Assembly: GCA_963573385.1 (NCBI GenBank)
Contig: CAUYLG010026916.1
Location: 124,001 to 188,000 of the forward strand
Length of the DNA stretch: 64,000 nucleotides
From: Cacajao melanocephalus
Taxonomy: Eukaryota; Chordata; Mammalia; Primates; Pitheciidae
Direction of reading: 5' to 3'
Part shown: positions 48,906 to 60,602 of the stretch, piece after piece
How the letters are laid out: each line of letters starts with the position of its first letter
Position numbering within the stretch: position 1 is the first letter of the stretch
The notes under the pieces: model-generated
Database searches by the model: none
Seen by the model: only the letters and a program-made list of their open reading frames with translations
Told to the model about the DNA's origin: nothing
Program-made: the position numbers and the translations under genes

Positions 48906-49392
48906 TGTCTTTGTTTCATGTTGCTGTAATAGAATACTTGAGATTAGGCAATTTATAAAGAAAAGAGATTTATTTGGCTTATGATTCTGGTAGCTGGCAA
49001 ATCCAAGATTGGGCAACTGTATCTGGTGAGGACCTCATGCTGCTTACACTCATGGTGGAAAGCAGAAGCAACAGTAGGTGAGTGCAAAGACAGCACATGG
49101 TGAGAAAGAAAGCATGAAAGAGAAAGCCAAGGAAGCCTTTTTAACAAACTACTCTGGAGGGTACCAATCCTTTGGTTCCAATCCTCTAGGAACCTTCTTT
49201 GGAGCCAATCCTCTTGCTTTCTGTGAAAGCAAGAGATCACTCATCCTCTCTGGAGGGCATTAGTCTATTCAAGAAGAATCTGCTTCATGACCCAAACACC
49301 TCCTATGAGGCCCTACCTCTCAGCACTACCACATTGGTAATCAAATTTTAATATGAATTTTTGTGGGGCTGAACAATATTCAAGCCATAGCA
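48906..49392 (-). mobile_element. Solo MaLR LTR (MSTA/MSTB-type) with 5-bp duplication
   Basis: A 487-bp antisense LTR with TG...CA ends: 'ttgctgtaatagaatacttg', 'gagatttatttggcttatg', 'tggtgaggacctcatgctgc', 'tcatgacccaaacacctcct' and 'ttcaagccatagca'. The perfect 5-bp direct repeat GAGCT flanks it at 48901-48905 and 49393-49397. No internal region follows on either side, so it is a solo LTR produced by LTR-LTR recombination. The frames at 48953-49240 and 49078-49263 have no gene meaning. Confidence 0.9.
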
Positions 49393-49463
49393 GAGCTCAT
49401 AACTAAAAGTATTAGCAAAGCAAATAAGGAAGTGCTTTGCTGCATATGAAAAATACAATGGTG

Positions 49464-49718
49464 TTGAACAAAGAAAACACACGGACACTGGGAGGGAAAC
49501 ATCACACACTGGGACCTGGGACTAGGGAGCACTAGGGGAGGAATAGCAGGTGATGGGGGATTGGCGAGGGATAGCATTAGGAGAAATTCTAATGTAGATG
49601 ATGGGGCAATGGATGGATGCAGCAAACCACTATCATGGCACATGTATACCTATGTAACAAACCTGCACGAGCTGCACATGTACCCCAAAAATTAAAGTAT
49701 AATAAATACATTAAAAAA
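49464..49718 (+). mobile_element. L1PA 3' end, 5'-truncated
   Basis: Sense L1: 'aacatcacacactgggacct', 'gggatagcattaggagaaat', 'ggcacatgtatacctatgta', 'acaaacctgcacgagctgca', 'aattaaagtataataaatac'. About 255 bp, young. The minus-strand frame 49380-49643 is its shadow. Confidence 0.93.
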
Positions 49719-49779
49719 ATTCAATTGTGCTTTAAAACAAATAGGCAAAATGACTGTAGAGAATCAAAAAATGCTGACA

Positions 49780-50010
49780 AAAGGATTTGGCTGCTAAATT
49801 GGCACCTGAATGAGAAGTAAGATTTTAGATGGTCAAAAGTGAGAAAGGTGTTTCTGGTAGAAACAAACAAAAAAACACAAAAAGGCAAGAGGGAAGAAGT
49901 AGAGGAGGGTAAGTGGTAAGTATGGCTTAAAAGTTTTTACAAAAGGGTTGGTAAAGGCACCAGAGGCCAGATTGTAATCAGTTCAGCTGAACTTTGATCT
50001 ATGGCAGAAA
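49780..50010 (+). repeat. Ancient LINE fragment, same family as 361-1025
   Basis: 'ggcacctgaatgagaagtaa', 'gagaaaggtgtttctggtag' and 'gcaccagaggccagattgta' follow the middle of the family consensus. Weakly supported. Confidence 0.35.
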
Positions 50011-52029
50011 AGAATAATTGAATATTCTGGAGTTGCAGAGAACATGTCCTTCTGTTCAGATAATAGATTAAAATGTAGAATTATTTGTGTTTATACTATG
50101 CACATAATATTTTGGATATCATATTGAAATTAAGAGAACACACATCTGTCCATTATTCTTTGTTAGAAAAAAGAATTCTTTCAGGACCCTGGATCTAGGT
50201 TGATCTTTGAAAGTAAAAATTATATTTAAAAGTGCAGAGTGAAAGAAGGAAGCAATAGAGGAAACCTCAGAAAAAGAGCTGGGCATGCTAATATCAAGAT
50301 CAGTAACTTTACTTCATATTTTTAATATAATTATTTTCTTCTGCCAACAAAAAGACAATTAGAAAAGTGGCCTGTTCTATCTCCTGACTTCTATTTTCTC
50401 CATGAACTCTGCTATTTCCATTTTCATAGACACATAGAGGAATATATATCGATATTTATATATGTATAAATATATATTTATATATATATAAATATATAAA
50501 TATATATTTATATATGTATAAATATATATAAATGTATGCAGAATTCTATAGCAATATATAATTCACACAGGACTGATGAGAAACAAAATTATATTAGAGA
50601 GATATTTAAATTGTTTTGAGGAATAAACTGTTACAATTTTAAACACATTGATTTAGGAACTAAGTACAACTTCTGAAGTTTATTTACAATGTTATATCCA
50701 GCATTAATGATAGTTCAGTGTACACTTTCAGAAGGCTGTGTTTATAAACTTTTTAGAGTTTATTTGTTTTACGACTTACAACTATTCATCAGGGCTGTTT
50801 TCAGTTTTTTGGGTTTTTATTTTGATGAGGTTTTTTGTTTGTTTTTTTTTTTTTTTTTACTCAAGGCTGCCTCTAACCTCTGTTTTCAAGTCTACTGAAA
50901 TTAGGCAATTAACAACATTAGTGTATTGATGGCCTTGTCTGTAGGAATGGTAATAGGCTTCAGAAGATTAATAGCATGAGGATAGTTTTATAATGGAACA
51001 TCTGCAGAATAACCATTAAGCATATTTTTCATGGTGATTTTTATTGTGGCTCCTATAACAGAATTCATGATATTCAGCTAATAATGTAAACTGACCAAAT
51101 ATGTATGTGAAAAACTTGTTCCCCTATGAATATGTATTGTAGAATGAGGGCATTAGTACTTGGATTATGAATAATTCAAATATAACATAATTGACTAATA
51201 ACATTACAAATTCAATTCACCCGTATTGTGCCTTGAGGTGAATATTAAACAAAAACCAATAAACTTAACTAGCTAATTAATATTTTTCATCAATAAGAAA
51301 ATTTCATACACTTATTTATTCATTATAAATACTAACTGAACCAATATTTTTAAAGTTTTCTGATGATTTTCAAAAAGGAAATATACTTGCAAAGTGAATT
51401 ATGTTTTTCTTTTTAAGTTAGGAATATATATAATAGTCACATTAATTGTAAAGATACATGCAGCTCATATGATCCTTTCAAGCTCAATAGGGTACAATAA
51501 TGCGCATTAACAGGCAACATGAAGAAGAAAATCCCCCATTTCTGTCTATCCTCAATAATGTCTGATGAATCTATTGCATATATCCATCTGTAGTAAAAAG
51601 TCTGCTTTTACCTAAACCCATTTTTTTCTCAATTTCAGTTCCATATAAGAAGCTTATTGAAAACAAGCAGAGAAAAGTGACTGTATGAGTACAGTCTCCT
51701 GTATGAACACAAATTATTGTCTTTGGCTTTCATATTGCCTTGGATTCACACTTGTGACTTCCCCAGAGGGAATATGTACTATTTTCCAACACTTTCTTAA
51801 TGTTCCTGGTAGAGTCATAAAAGGTATCATTTAGAAGGACGTATTTAAACTGAGTCAAGCTCTGCAGTGGTAGGTCAAGAATCATGAAGTAATTGGGAAT
51901 TTTGAGGGAGTGATGAGAAGTTCAGTGTCATAGGGTGATTGTATGAATTGTAAATTAAAGACAGGATGGTGATAGGCAAGAATTTATGATAAAGAAATTT
52001 GTCTGAGTTTAGATTATAAGCACTTACAA
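50011..52029. other. AT-rich unique DNA
   Basis: No gene. Contains the palindromic AT tract 50441-50535 and a T run at 50846-50859. Overlapping Phe-rich frames at 50689-50929 arise from the T-rich sequence. Confidence 0.5.
50441..50535. repeat. AT-rich palindromic tandem tract
   Basis: Built from ATATTTATATATGTATAAAT-type units: one copy at about 50452-50471 and another at about 50505-50524, with reverse-complement TTTATATATATATAAA segments between. The tract is almost pure A/T and self-complementary. Confidence 0.9.
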
Positions 52030-52560
52030 GCATTGCTGTTCTCTACATTTAAGGGATTTGATATTAACCTGGAGGTAATGAAAATTATTAAAAGATAGAA
52101 TATTACTTATTCTGGTGGCTATGTGAATAGTGGCTTAGTTGAGAAAGATAACCAGAAAAATCTTAGGAGGCTACAATCACTACAAGATTGTAAATATGAG
52201 ATGATGAATGCCAATGAAGGACTAATAAATAGGAATTAAGATCTATATAAATAAGGATTGAGAAATTTGGAAGCTCTAACTGAGGTAGATTGGACAGGTT
52301 TGATCATGGACAGTGCAAAATAGCAGATAGTGAATGGAGAGTCTAAAATGGTGCCAAGTTTTCCAGTTTAGGAGACAGGAAAGTGATCACTCTATTAGAA
52401 CAGAAATTATAAATCGAGGCGAATGCTTAAGTGTGAGAAAATAAACTTTGGCTTTTGATTTCAGTTTGAAATCTCTATATATTTAAGCAAATAGGGTCAC
52501 TTGATCCTATACAGAGAGAAAATTTAGAAAGAAAATTTGAAGTGCAAGATAATCATAACA
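52030..52560 (+). repeat. Ancient LINE fragment, same family as 361-1025
   Basis: The best-ordered copy after 361-1025: 'atttgatattaacctggagg', 'tattctggtggctatgtgaa', 'cttaggaggctacaatcact', 'gagatgatgaatgcc', 'gtgccaagttttccag' and 'aatctctatatatttaagc'. All are decayed. Confidence 0.5.
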
Positions 52561-52644
52561 ATTGGAATAGATTACATCATCCTGGGAGAACAATAAACTG
52601 AAAGCAGAGGACTGGAAAACCTCAGCTTAAAGGGAGGGGCATTT

Positions 52645-53458
52645 TGGTTTCCTATTTCTACCAAAAATGGCACTGGAAATTCGATAGTGATTGCATTTAA
52701 TCTGTAAATTGCTTTGGATAGTGTGAATATTTTAGCAATTGATTCCTCCAGTCCACACACATGGAATCTCTTTCCATTGATTGGTGTCTTCTTTAATTCC
52801 TTTCATCAATGTTTATTGTTTTTAGTGTACAGATCTTTCACTTCCTTTGTTAAGTTTATTCCTAAGTACTTTATTTTTTGATGACATTATAAATGGAACT
52901 GTTTTCTTGATTCCTTTTTCATATAGATCATTATTTATGCAAAGAAATAATGATTTTTGTATGTTGTACCCCACAACTTTACTGAATCAGTAGTTCTAAC
53001 AGCTTTTTAATGAAGTATTTGGGGTTTTTTACATGTAGGATTATGACATTTGCAAACAGGAATAACTTTACTCCTTTCTTTTGATTTGGATGCTTTTATT
53101 TCTTTTTCTTGTCAAATTGTTTTTGTTAATACTGGAAGTACTGTGTTAAATAGAAATGGTGAAAGTGGACATCTTTACCTTGTACCAGCTCTGAGAGGAT
53201 AAATTTTTGGTTTTTCCCCACTGATTGTGATATTAACTATGGGCTTTTTATAAATGACCACTTTTGTGTTGAGAAAATATTGTTCCAGACCTAATTTGTT
53301 GAGAGTTTTTATCATGAAATGATGTGGACCTCTGTACAATGTTTTTTTCCTGCGTCTATTTAGATGGTCATGTGTTTTATATATTATATTCCTTTAATGT
53401 GATACATCACATTGAATGCTGTGCCTATGTAAAATTAACCCTGCATCCCAGAGAAAGT
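52645..53458 (-). mobile_element. Inverted 5' part of an L1 (twin-primed insertion)
   Basis: Antisense ORF2 text from the reverse-transcriptase and later region: 'ttatttttt' stretches with 'cctaagtactttattttttg', 'gttgtaccccacaactttac', 'tgaatcagtagttctaacag', 'aatagaaatggtgaaagtgg' and 'taaccctgcatcccagagaa'. Read on the minus strand it ends, at 52645, only about 40 bp of L1 consensus before the point where the sense half at 53463 begins. That is the signature of 5' inversion by twin priming. L1MA/L1MB-like age. Confidence 0.88.
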
Positions 53459-53462
53459 CATG

Positions 53463-55344
53463 AAGAGCCAAAACCATCTTGAGAAAGAAAAATAAAGTGG
53501 GAGACATCATCTTCTTTATTTTAAATTATATTAAAAGCAATAGTAATAAAAACATTATGGTACAGAAATAAAGCAGATGCAGAAGTAAATCCAAGCAGTA
53601 ATTTTTCACAAGGTCACAAAGGAGACACAATGGGGAAAGAATAATATCTTTCAGGATTGGGAAAACTAAATACCTACATGCAAAAGAATAAAACTGGACC
53701 CTTATACCATACATCAAAATAATCTCAAAATAAATTAAAGATCTAAATGTAAGACTTAAAATGATAAACTTCTAGAAGACAAAGGGGAAAAGCTCCCTCA
53801 TATTAGTATTGGCCACAATTTTGTAGATATCTCACCAAAAGCATAGGCAATAAAAACAAAATAAATAAATAAATAACTGGAACTGTGTCAAACTAGAAAG
53901 CTTCTTTACAGCAAAGGAAACATTCAAGAAATTGAAAAGCCATCAGATTTGGAGAAAACTATATGTGAACCACATATCAAATAAAAATGTAATATCTAAA
54001 ATATATAAGGAACTCATAACTCAAAAGCAAAAACACAATTAAAAAACTGGACAAATGACCTAAATAAATATTTTCTAAAGGAAGTATAAAACACATCCAA
54101 CAGGTGTATTAAATGGTGCTCTACATCAGTAATCATCAGGGAAATGTACATCAAAACCACAGTGAAATATCACCTCACACATATTAGACCAGTATCATCA
54201 AAAAGACAAGAGATAAGTATTAGCAAGGCTGTGAGAAAATACAGAAACTTTGTCTTTTGCACACTGTTGGGGGGAATGTAGACTGTTGCAGCCATTGTAG
54301 AAAACAATATAAAGTTTCCTTAAAAAATTAGAAAGAACATCGCCACATAATCCAGCAATCTCATTTATGGGTATATACTCAAGCAAATGAAATTATCACC
54401 TTGTAAGGACAATTGCAACCTTACGTTCATTGCAGTATTACTCATAATATCTGCCCTACGGGGAAAAAGTCTGTATCCACCAGGCATGGATAAAGAAATT
54501 GTGATATACATATACAATGGAATATTTTCAGCATTTGAGAGGAGATTCTGCCATATTTGACAACATAGATGAACCCAGAGGACATCATGCTAAGTGAAAA
54601 AAATCTAGGCACAGAAAGACAAATATTGCATGATCTCATTTGTATGTGGAATTAAAAAAAACACAAACAAAATTAAACAAACAAAACAAAACTTGAATAC
54701 ATAGGAACGGAGTACAACAGTGGTTACCAGGGTCTGTAGGTGGTGGGGGAGAAATGATGATGGAGGTTAAAGGATACAAAGTTACAGTTACGTAGAATGA
54801 GTAAATCTAGAGTTCTAGAGTACAGCACAAAGTCTGTCATCAATAATACTGCACTGTGGCCAGGTGCAGTGGCTCACACCTGTAATTTCAGCACTTTGGG
54901 AGACCAATGGAGGTGGATCACATGAGGCCAAGAGTTCAAGACCAGCCTGGCCAACATAAAGAAACTCCATCTCTACTAAAAATGGAAAATTGGCCTGGCC
55001 TAATGGCCTGTAATCCCAGTTACTCAGGTGGCTGAGGCATGAGAATCACTTGAACCTAGGAATTGAAGGTTGAAATGAGCTGAGATGGTGCCACCATACT
55101 CCTGCCATAGGTGACAAATAGACCCTGTCTCAAAAAAGAAAGAAAGAAAAATACTGCATTGTATACTGGTAATTTGCTAAGAGAGTAGATGTTAGGTAAT
55201 TTTATCACAAAAAATGGTAACTATATAAAATAATCAATATGTTAATTTGCTTGATTATAGTACATGAACATCAAAACATCATGTGTGTACCTTAAATATA
55301 TGTAATTTTTTGATCTAACATGTTTATTAACAGATTGAATAAAA
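53463..55344 (+). mobile_element. L1 (L1MA/L1MB-like) 3' part, sense, split by an Alu
   Basis: Sense L1: 'agccaaaaccatcttgagaa', 'ggaaatgtacatcaaaacca', 'ccagcaatctcatttatggg', 'tacaatggaatattttcagc', 'aggcacagaaagacaaatat' and 'acaaagttacagttacgtag'. It then runs through the Alu to 'atcatgtgtgtaccttaaat' and an A-rich end. ORF2 is broken throughout. Together with 52645-53458 it makes one 5'-inverted L1 insertion. The minus-strand frames here are shadows. Confidence 0.88.
54858..55149 (+). mobile_element. Alu (S-type) inside the L1
   Basis: It runs from 'ggccaggtgcagtggctcac' to 'ccctgtctcaaaaaag' with an (AAAG)n-like tail. It has clear 13-bp target duplications: AATACTGCACTGT (54845-54857) and AATACTGCATTGT (55150-55162), one mismatch. 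Confidence 0.95.
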
Positions 55345-55435
55345 ATGCATATTAGCCAAAATATGGAAACAACCCAAATGTATGCTAACTGATGAACAGA
55401 TAGATAAAATGTGATATATTTAATTTTATATAAAG
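55345..55435 (+). mobile_element. Separate L1M scrap
   Basis: 'attagccaaaatatggaaac', 'aacccaaatgtatgc', 'gatgaacagatagataaa' and 'atgtgatatatt' repeat an L1 region already present within 53463-54844. This is therefore a different, probably older element lying next to the twin-primed L1. Confidence 0.7.
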
Positions 55436-56370
55436 TTAGGCAGAGGTAGAATATCAGCAGTGGAGGTCATGGTAAAATGCCAGAGATATTGGAAACGTAA
55501 AGGAGACAAAAGCTACATTGAGGCCAACAAAGAGTATACGAAAAGATTTTTTGAAATAGAGTCAGTCAGCATTTCTAGAAGCCATGAAGTCCTTTAGGAT
55601 AATTAAATAAAAGACAATGTTAGCCTTTGGCTATAATAATTAGCAGGCAATTAGTTGACTTAAACAGAAAATTTTCAATAAGTCGTGATGATAGTCATTT
55701 AGTATTTATCTAACTCACCAACTTTTAACTACTTTTGCATCAAAACATAGAAAAAATAATTTTTCAAATAGTTCTTTTTTATTTCAAAGCAGACACAAAT
55801 CTACCCACTCAAACTAAACTATTGAGGTAGCTTAAATAGACACTTGAATAATTATAACCATGTAAAAGATTTTGTTTAAATGTACCTTTTTACTGCCTAG
55901 GACAATACAATTATTTAAATAATAATTAAATCTTTTGTGTATTATTGCTGACCTGATATTTATGGAGCAGGAACGACAGAAAATATAATTAGGTCATTCC
56001 CCATGTTCTTATAATATGGCAAAGTCAACTGATTTGTATGGACATTACATTGCCTTTTAACCTTGCAAAATTATTTAGCACTTTTATCAAATTGGTACAT
56101 GAATATACTATTTAAAGAAGAAGCTGGACTTTAAAACAAAAACACAGAATCCTAAGCGATAAAAGGAATCTGCAAAATCACCTCCTCCAAATTCATAAAT
56201 ATCGGGCCCCAAAATTTTAACTGATTTAAGGAAATATAATTAATCATGAGATGGCTAAACCTAGAACCCACGTGACTATCTTTCATATGCTTTTATTCCT
56301 TTCAAAGGGAAGATGCAAGCTTGGTGCACTTATCAAATATTTAATTTTGTTATGAGTAGTTAGATAAGCA
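55436..56370. other. AT-rich DNA, possible decayed CORE-SINE
   Basis: No gene. The stretch 56150-56275 (with 'aaaatcacctcctccaaatt' and 'ctaaacctagaacccacgtg') has MIR3-like order but is too decayed to call firmly. Confidence 0.4.
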
Positions 56371-57038
56371 TGAGCAGGGCAGGAGAGGGCTCTACTCCCA
56401 CGCACTAGAAATGTTGGGTGATGACTTGTCAATTATCTCATTGCCTCTCTAAAAATGATAATTCAGTCACCAGAAAGAGAAAATCTCCTGATCCACACCT
56501 GTTAACATTAAAAATGTTAACTGAATGCACACCCCAGGGAGAAACAGCTTCCTGGGCATGCACATTAAGAGACAAGAATGTCAAAGCGTTATCTTTTGGG
56601 TACACTGTGCCAAAAAAAGGAAGGCAGCTTCAGATGGGCATGTGTATAACTCCCTAAACACATTGCATGTGCTCACTTCCCAAGGGTAAGGAGGGCTCTG
56701 TACATATGGGCAGCCCACCCTAAAGGGAGAATCATAGGAAAGAGGCGAGCTTATAAGAGTACTAAGATCATGGTTAAACAGGGGACTTGACCTTCTCTCC
56801 TTAACCTTCACATGCCCAATTGGGTCTCTTCCAAGTGCACTTTCCCTTCTTTCTTGTTCTAACGCCTTTATAAATACATCTCCATTCCTGCTCTGAAACT
56901 TGCCTTGGTCTCTTTTCCTGCTTTACGCCCCTCAGTCAAATTATTTCTTCCGATGAGGCAAGGCGTGAAGTTGCTGTGGACCCGTAGAGATATGCCACTG
57001 GTAACTCGGTGTAACTTGGATCTTTTCCACCAGTAACA
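56371..57038 (+). mobile_element. Solo ERV1-class LTR (MER4/MER61-type)
   Basis: A 668-bp LTR with TG...CA ends. U3 blocks are 'tgagcagggcaggagaggg', 'acctgttaacattaaaaatg', 'gagaaacagcttcctgggca', 'aaggaaggcagcttcag' and 'gggcagcccaccctaaaggg'. A TATA-like box (cttataagag) lies near 56750, followed by R/U5 'ccttctctccttaaccttc', 'gaaacttgccttggtctc' and 'gttgctgtggacccgtag'. No internal viral sequence is attached, so it is a solo LTR. The usual AATAAA near 56870 reads ATAAAT. The open frames 56418-56657 and 56581-56811 lie in the LTR and are not genes. Family name from recall. Confidence 0.75.
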
Positions 57039-60000
57039 ATTTGACATGAATCACTTTCTTCCACTCATTTGCACAAACGTGTATTATTTGTCTTAAAAAT
57101 ACTTTAAAAGTTTCTATTTATTTACTCAAAGTACTTCCATTTTAAAAAGCTCTTTAATCTCAAGATGTTGTTAATTTAAAACAAATTTAGGTTACATAAT
57201 TGATCAGTAATTAAAGATTATCATTGGATACAATTTGCTTAAACTAGTATTACAGGCCTAGGATTAGCTCTATTATGCTAAGCCTTCAAACGTATGGGGC
57301 TGTAGAATTCACTGAAAAAGGTTAAGGTACAAATAATAACATGAGTTCTTCCTAGAGTGCAGTGCTTGAGTTACATGCTTGCAAAAATAGCAAGAAGTTG
57401 ATACAATTTGCCAGCCAACTCTACCAACCCCTTTTCGGTTATGAATTTGTGTTCCCACAGCTCAATTCTACCTTAATACATGTTATAGTGAAGTAAAAAT
57501 GGCTACTGAATTAACTGACTCATAAATCATGTTCAAAACCAAGGATTTTCTCATGTCCCTGTTCCAGTACAGCCATAGATTCTCTCCCTTACTTTAAAGA
57601 AACTTTGATGCTGGGATTTCTACTTAGCACTGTCATATTTGCTAGATGAGATCTGAGTTCACCTGGCCATTAAGAAACCAGGAACTAGGTTTTGCCAACC
57701 CTATTGTACTAAGCATCATCATTGTAGATGCAAGTCAATGCAGCTTAGGAATATGAGTTTGGCCGGTACCTGTAGACGTCAAGCCTCTTAAGCAGTGAGA
57801 GCATAGGTTTAATGGTTGAAGCCCAATCCTTCAAAAGTTACCAGTAGGCAGACTTTGCAAGCACTCTTCAGAAGCATGCTTGGCTTTGAGGCTCCCACAT
57901 CCTTGTAGACAAGATCCTAATGTGTTACTACATGATTTTATAATCATTTCCTTCAGTTTATATACAAAGACATTCACTAGTGAAAAATGGTGAAGTCTTG
58001 GACCAGAACTCGTTCTGTGTCTACCAGTACACAGAATCTAAAAGGTAATTTTGTATTCCTCCCAAAAGACCACTCAGCATAGCCAAGCAATGTATGATTT
58101 TTTAAACTGCTTGAATCATAGAATTACTTGTCACATACCTTTATACCAGAGGTACACATATGTAAACATGGAATAAGAAATTTTTCTCAGGAAAGGCAGA
58201 TACAGTGATTCTCCAACTCTAAACATAAAGAAAGAAAAATATAGGAAAAATACTTTTTCAAAAAACATTGCTTCCAGGGGCTTCTCATCCCAGGTCTGGA
58301 GAGACATGCAAAAAGAAAAAAGTGGTAGACATCGAACATCAGCAAGGTTTGTGAATAGATTCTACACAATATCAGTGCTCGTATAAACTTTCTTACTATG
58401 GGACTGAAACTCCAGGTATCAATTGTCTACCTTGTTGTGTATTTTCCTCTAATTCACAGCTTTTTTTTTTCATCTATGTCTTCTTTTTCCTCTAATTTGC
58501 TTAAACTAACATATTATCAAAGGAAATGACTTTTTTCTCCCAATCCCCCTCCCAATCTGGGAATATTAAAAAATACTTGAAAACATTCTAAAATGCATGA
58601 ATTGAACACTTGCACAGCTATAGTATTGGAATAATTCAAATCTTATAACAAAATGCTTCCTTAGTCCCTGCTTATTTGGAATTATGTGTGTAGAATTCTG
58701 CAAATGAAGGGGAAATAGTTACTGTAAATGTTTTATTAAACCCAATTTGTTACTGATACAATTTCCTTTCTTCCTTGTGTTTTTATTCTTGTCTCTCTTA
58801 CTTTTCCTTATTTCCTCTTTTCTACCTTCCTTTCTTTTCATTTTGGTGTTGGCTTTATTTTTACCATCTGGGAATTTTGACATATACTTAGAACAACAAT
58901 GCAGTGGTAGAGTACTGCTGTTATTATTAGTAGTATGCTGTGTTTGGGGGTTTGGAATGGTTGCAGTATATTAACTTGTCCAGAAGCGACTTTTACCCTT
59001 GGGTCCAATTTGCATCAAAGATGGGTCTTAGACACGGTCTGATGTACCCGCAGTTTATTCTGGCATTCCTCTTATGAGTCAGAGTGGGAACAACCTGGCA
59101 TGGACTAGATAGAGTCAGGGAGACAGATGATTAACACAAAGGATCTCCATCTAGAGACCATTCTGATCTTCAGAAGTTCTTTGTTCTTTCTTATACTTAC
59201 ATTCAGTCTGGGTCAGTTACCAGGTATTCTTTCATAAAGGGAGTTTAGGTTATTCATGTAAGGGTAAGCTTTGTTTTAAATGTTCTAAGAGTTGCATCTT
59301 TGCTAAGGTGGTCTTGACTCCTGGCAACCTTGAGGCCAAGTTGCTTCATATTGCTGAGTGACACGTAGTGTTGGCCCTGTGATATGCATGAGTGAACCTT
59401 ATGGCTATCATCAATCTTATGGGCACAATACTTCTGTAGTAGTAGTCGTGTCAAGATCAACACAATTATTATCCTTTTCTTTACTGTGATCATTTTCATG
59501 TTAATTCATGCAAAAGTTGCCTGACTTTTAAATGTTAGCATTATGTTTCCCCAGATGTGTAGTGAAAGTCTCTTCCCTAATTTATGAAGATGCTACTGTG
59601 GAATTAAAAGCACAATGATGCAATTTAGAGTAGATCAGTATTCTTATAAAAATAGGAAATTAAATATGCAGTGAGAATTGGTATATATATTTTAAAACGT
59701 TGACAGAAAAATAGGCCCTCAATATTATATGCTAGATTTTAGAAAATTAGGAGATCTAATGAAGTGTATTTTGCAGGAACTTCATTTGAAATGATTCTGC
59801 TTCTTTAATGTAGTAGAAATTAACTAGAATTATAATTTGTCTTAAATTTTTATAAAATGTCTACATGATATAAGGTTAAGTTTATATAGGCTGAAGGCCA
59901 TACATTAAATTGATGGATACTTTAAAGTTAGAATAAAAGGTATGTTTAAAGTATCAATCTATTTGTAACTACTTTCTTTAATTCTCATGTTCACTTTAAA

Positions 60001-60567
60001 TATATGAAATGAATTGCCAACTCAGTAATAGATGTAATCAGGCTCTAAATAAATAGTTCAGATATCCAGAAGTAAGGGAATTAATACTTTCACTTACTAA
60101 TTTCCCTACCTTGAAAATATGTCATGATAGATGATGGATGAAATATATTTGCAATAAAGGAAAAGTTTATCATATTATAAAATTGTAGAAACACATTCAA
60201 GGAAAATTATCTAATAAACATAAAGAAACTGGAAGAATATTTTATAAGTTTACTGTCCTATACTCAAAGATTGAAATCTATTCTGTTTTGGAAAATTCTC
60301 GATATCAATCTAACAGACCTTTGGGAAATTAAATTATAAAGTAGTTAAAAATTAATGATACATTAAAAAGATTTGATTTTAGATTATAAAATTATTAAAT
60401 TTAATACATTAATTGAGGACTTATAGATACCTATAAAAATTTAAATATTTATACATACAATAATCAGCTTTATTCACATTCTTTCAAAGTCATCTATAAG
60501 ATCAATCTATTTTTTCAATTTTCTTCTTTAATTTCAGAAGGTATAAATATATTGGCTATAAATATAC

Positions 60568-60602
<35 letters not shown>

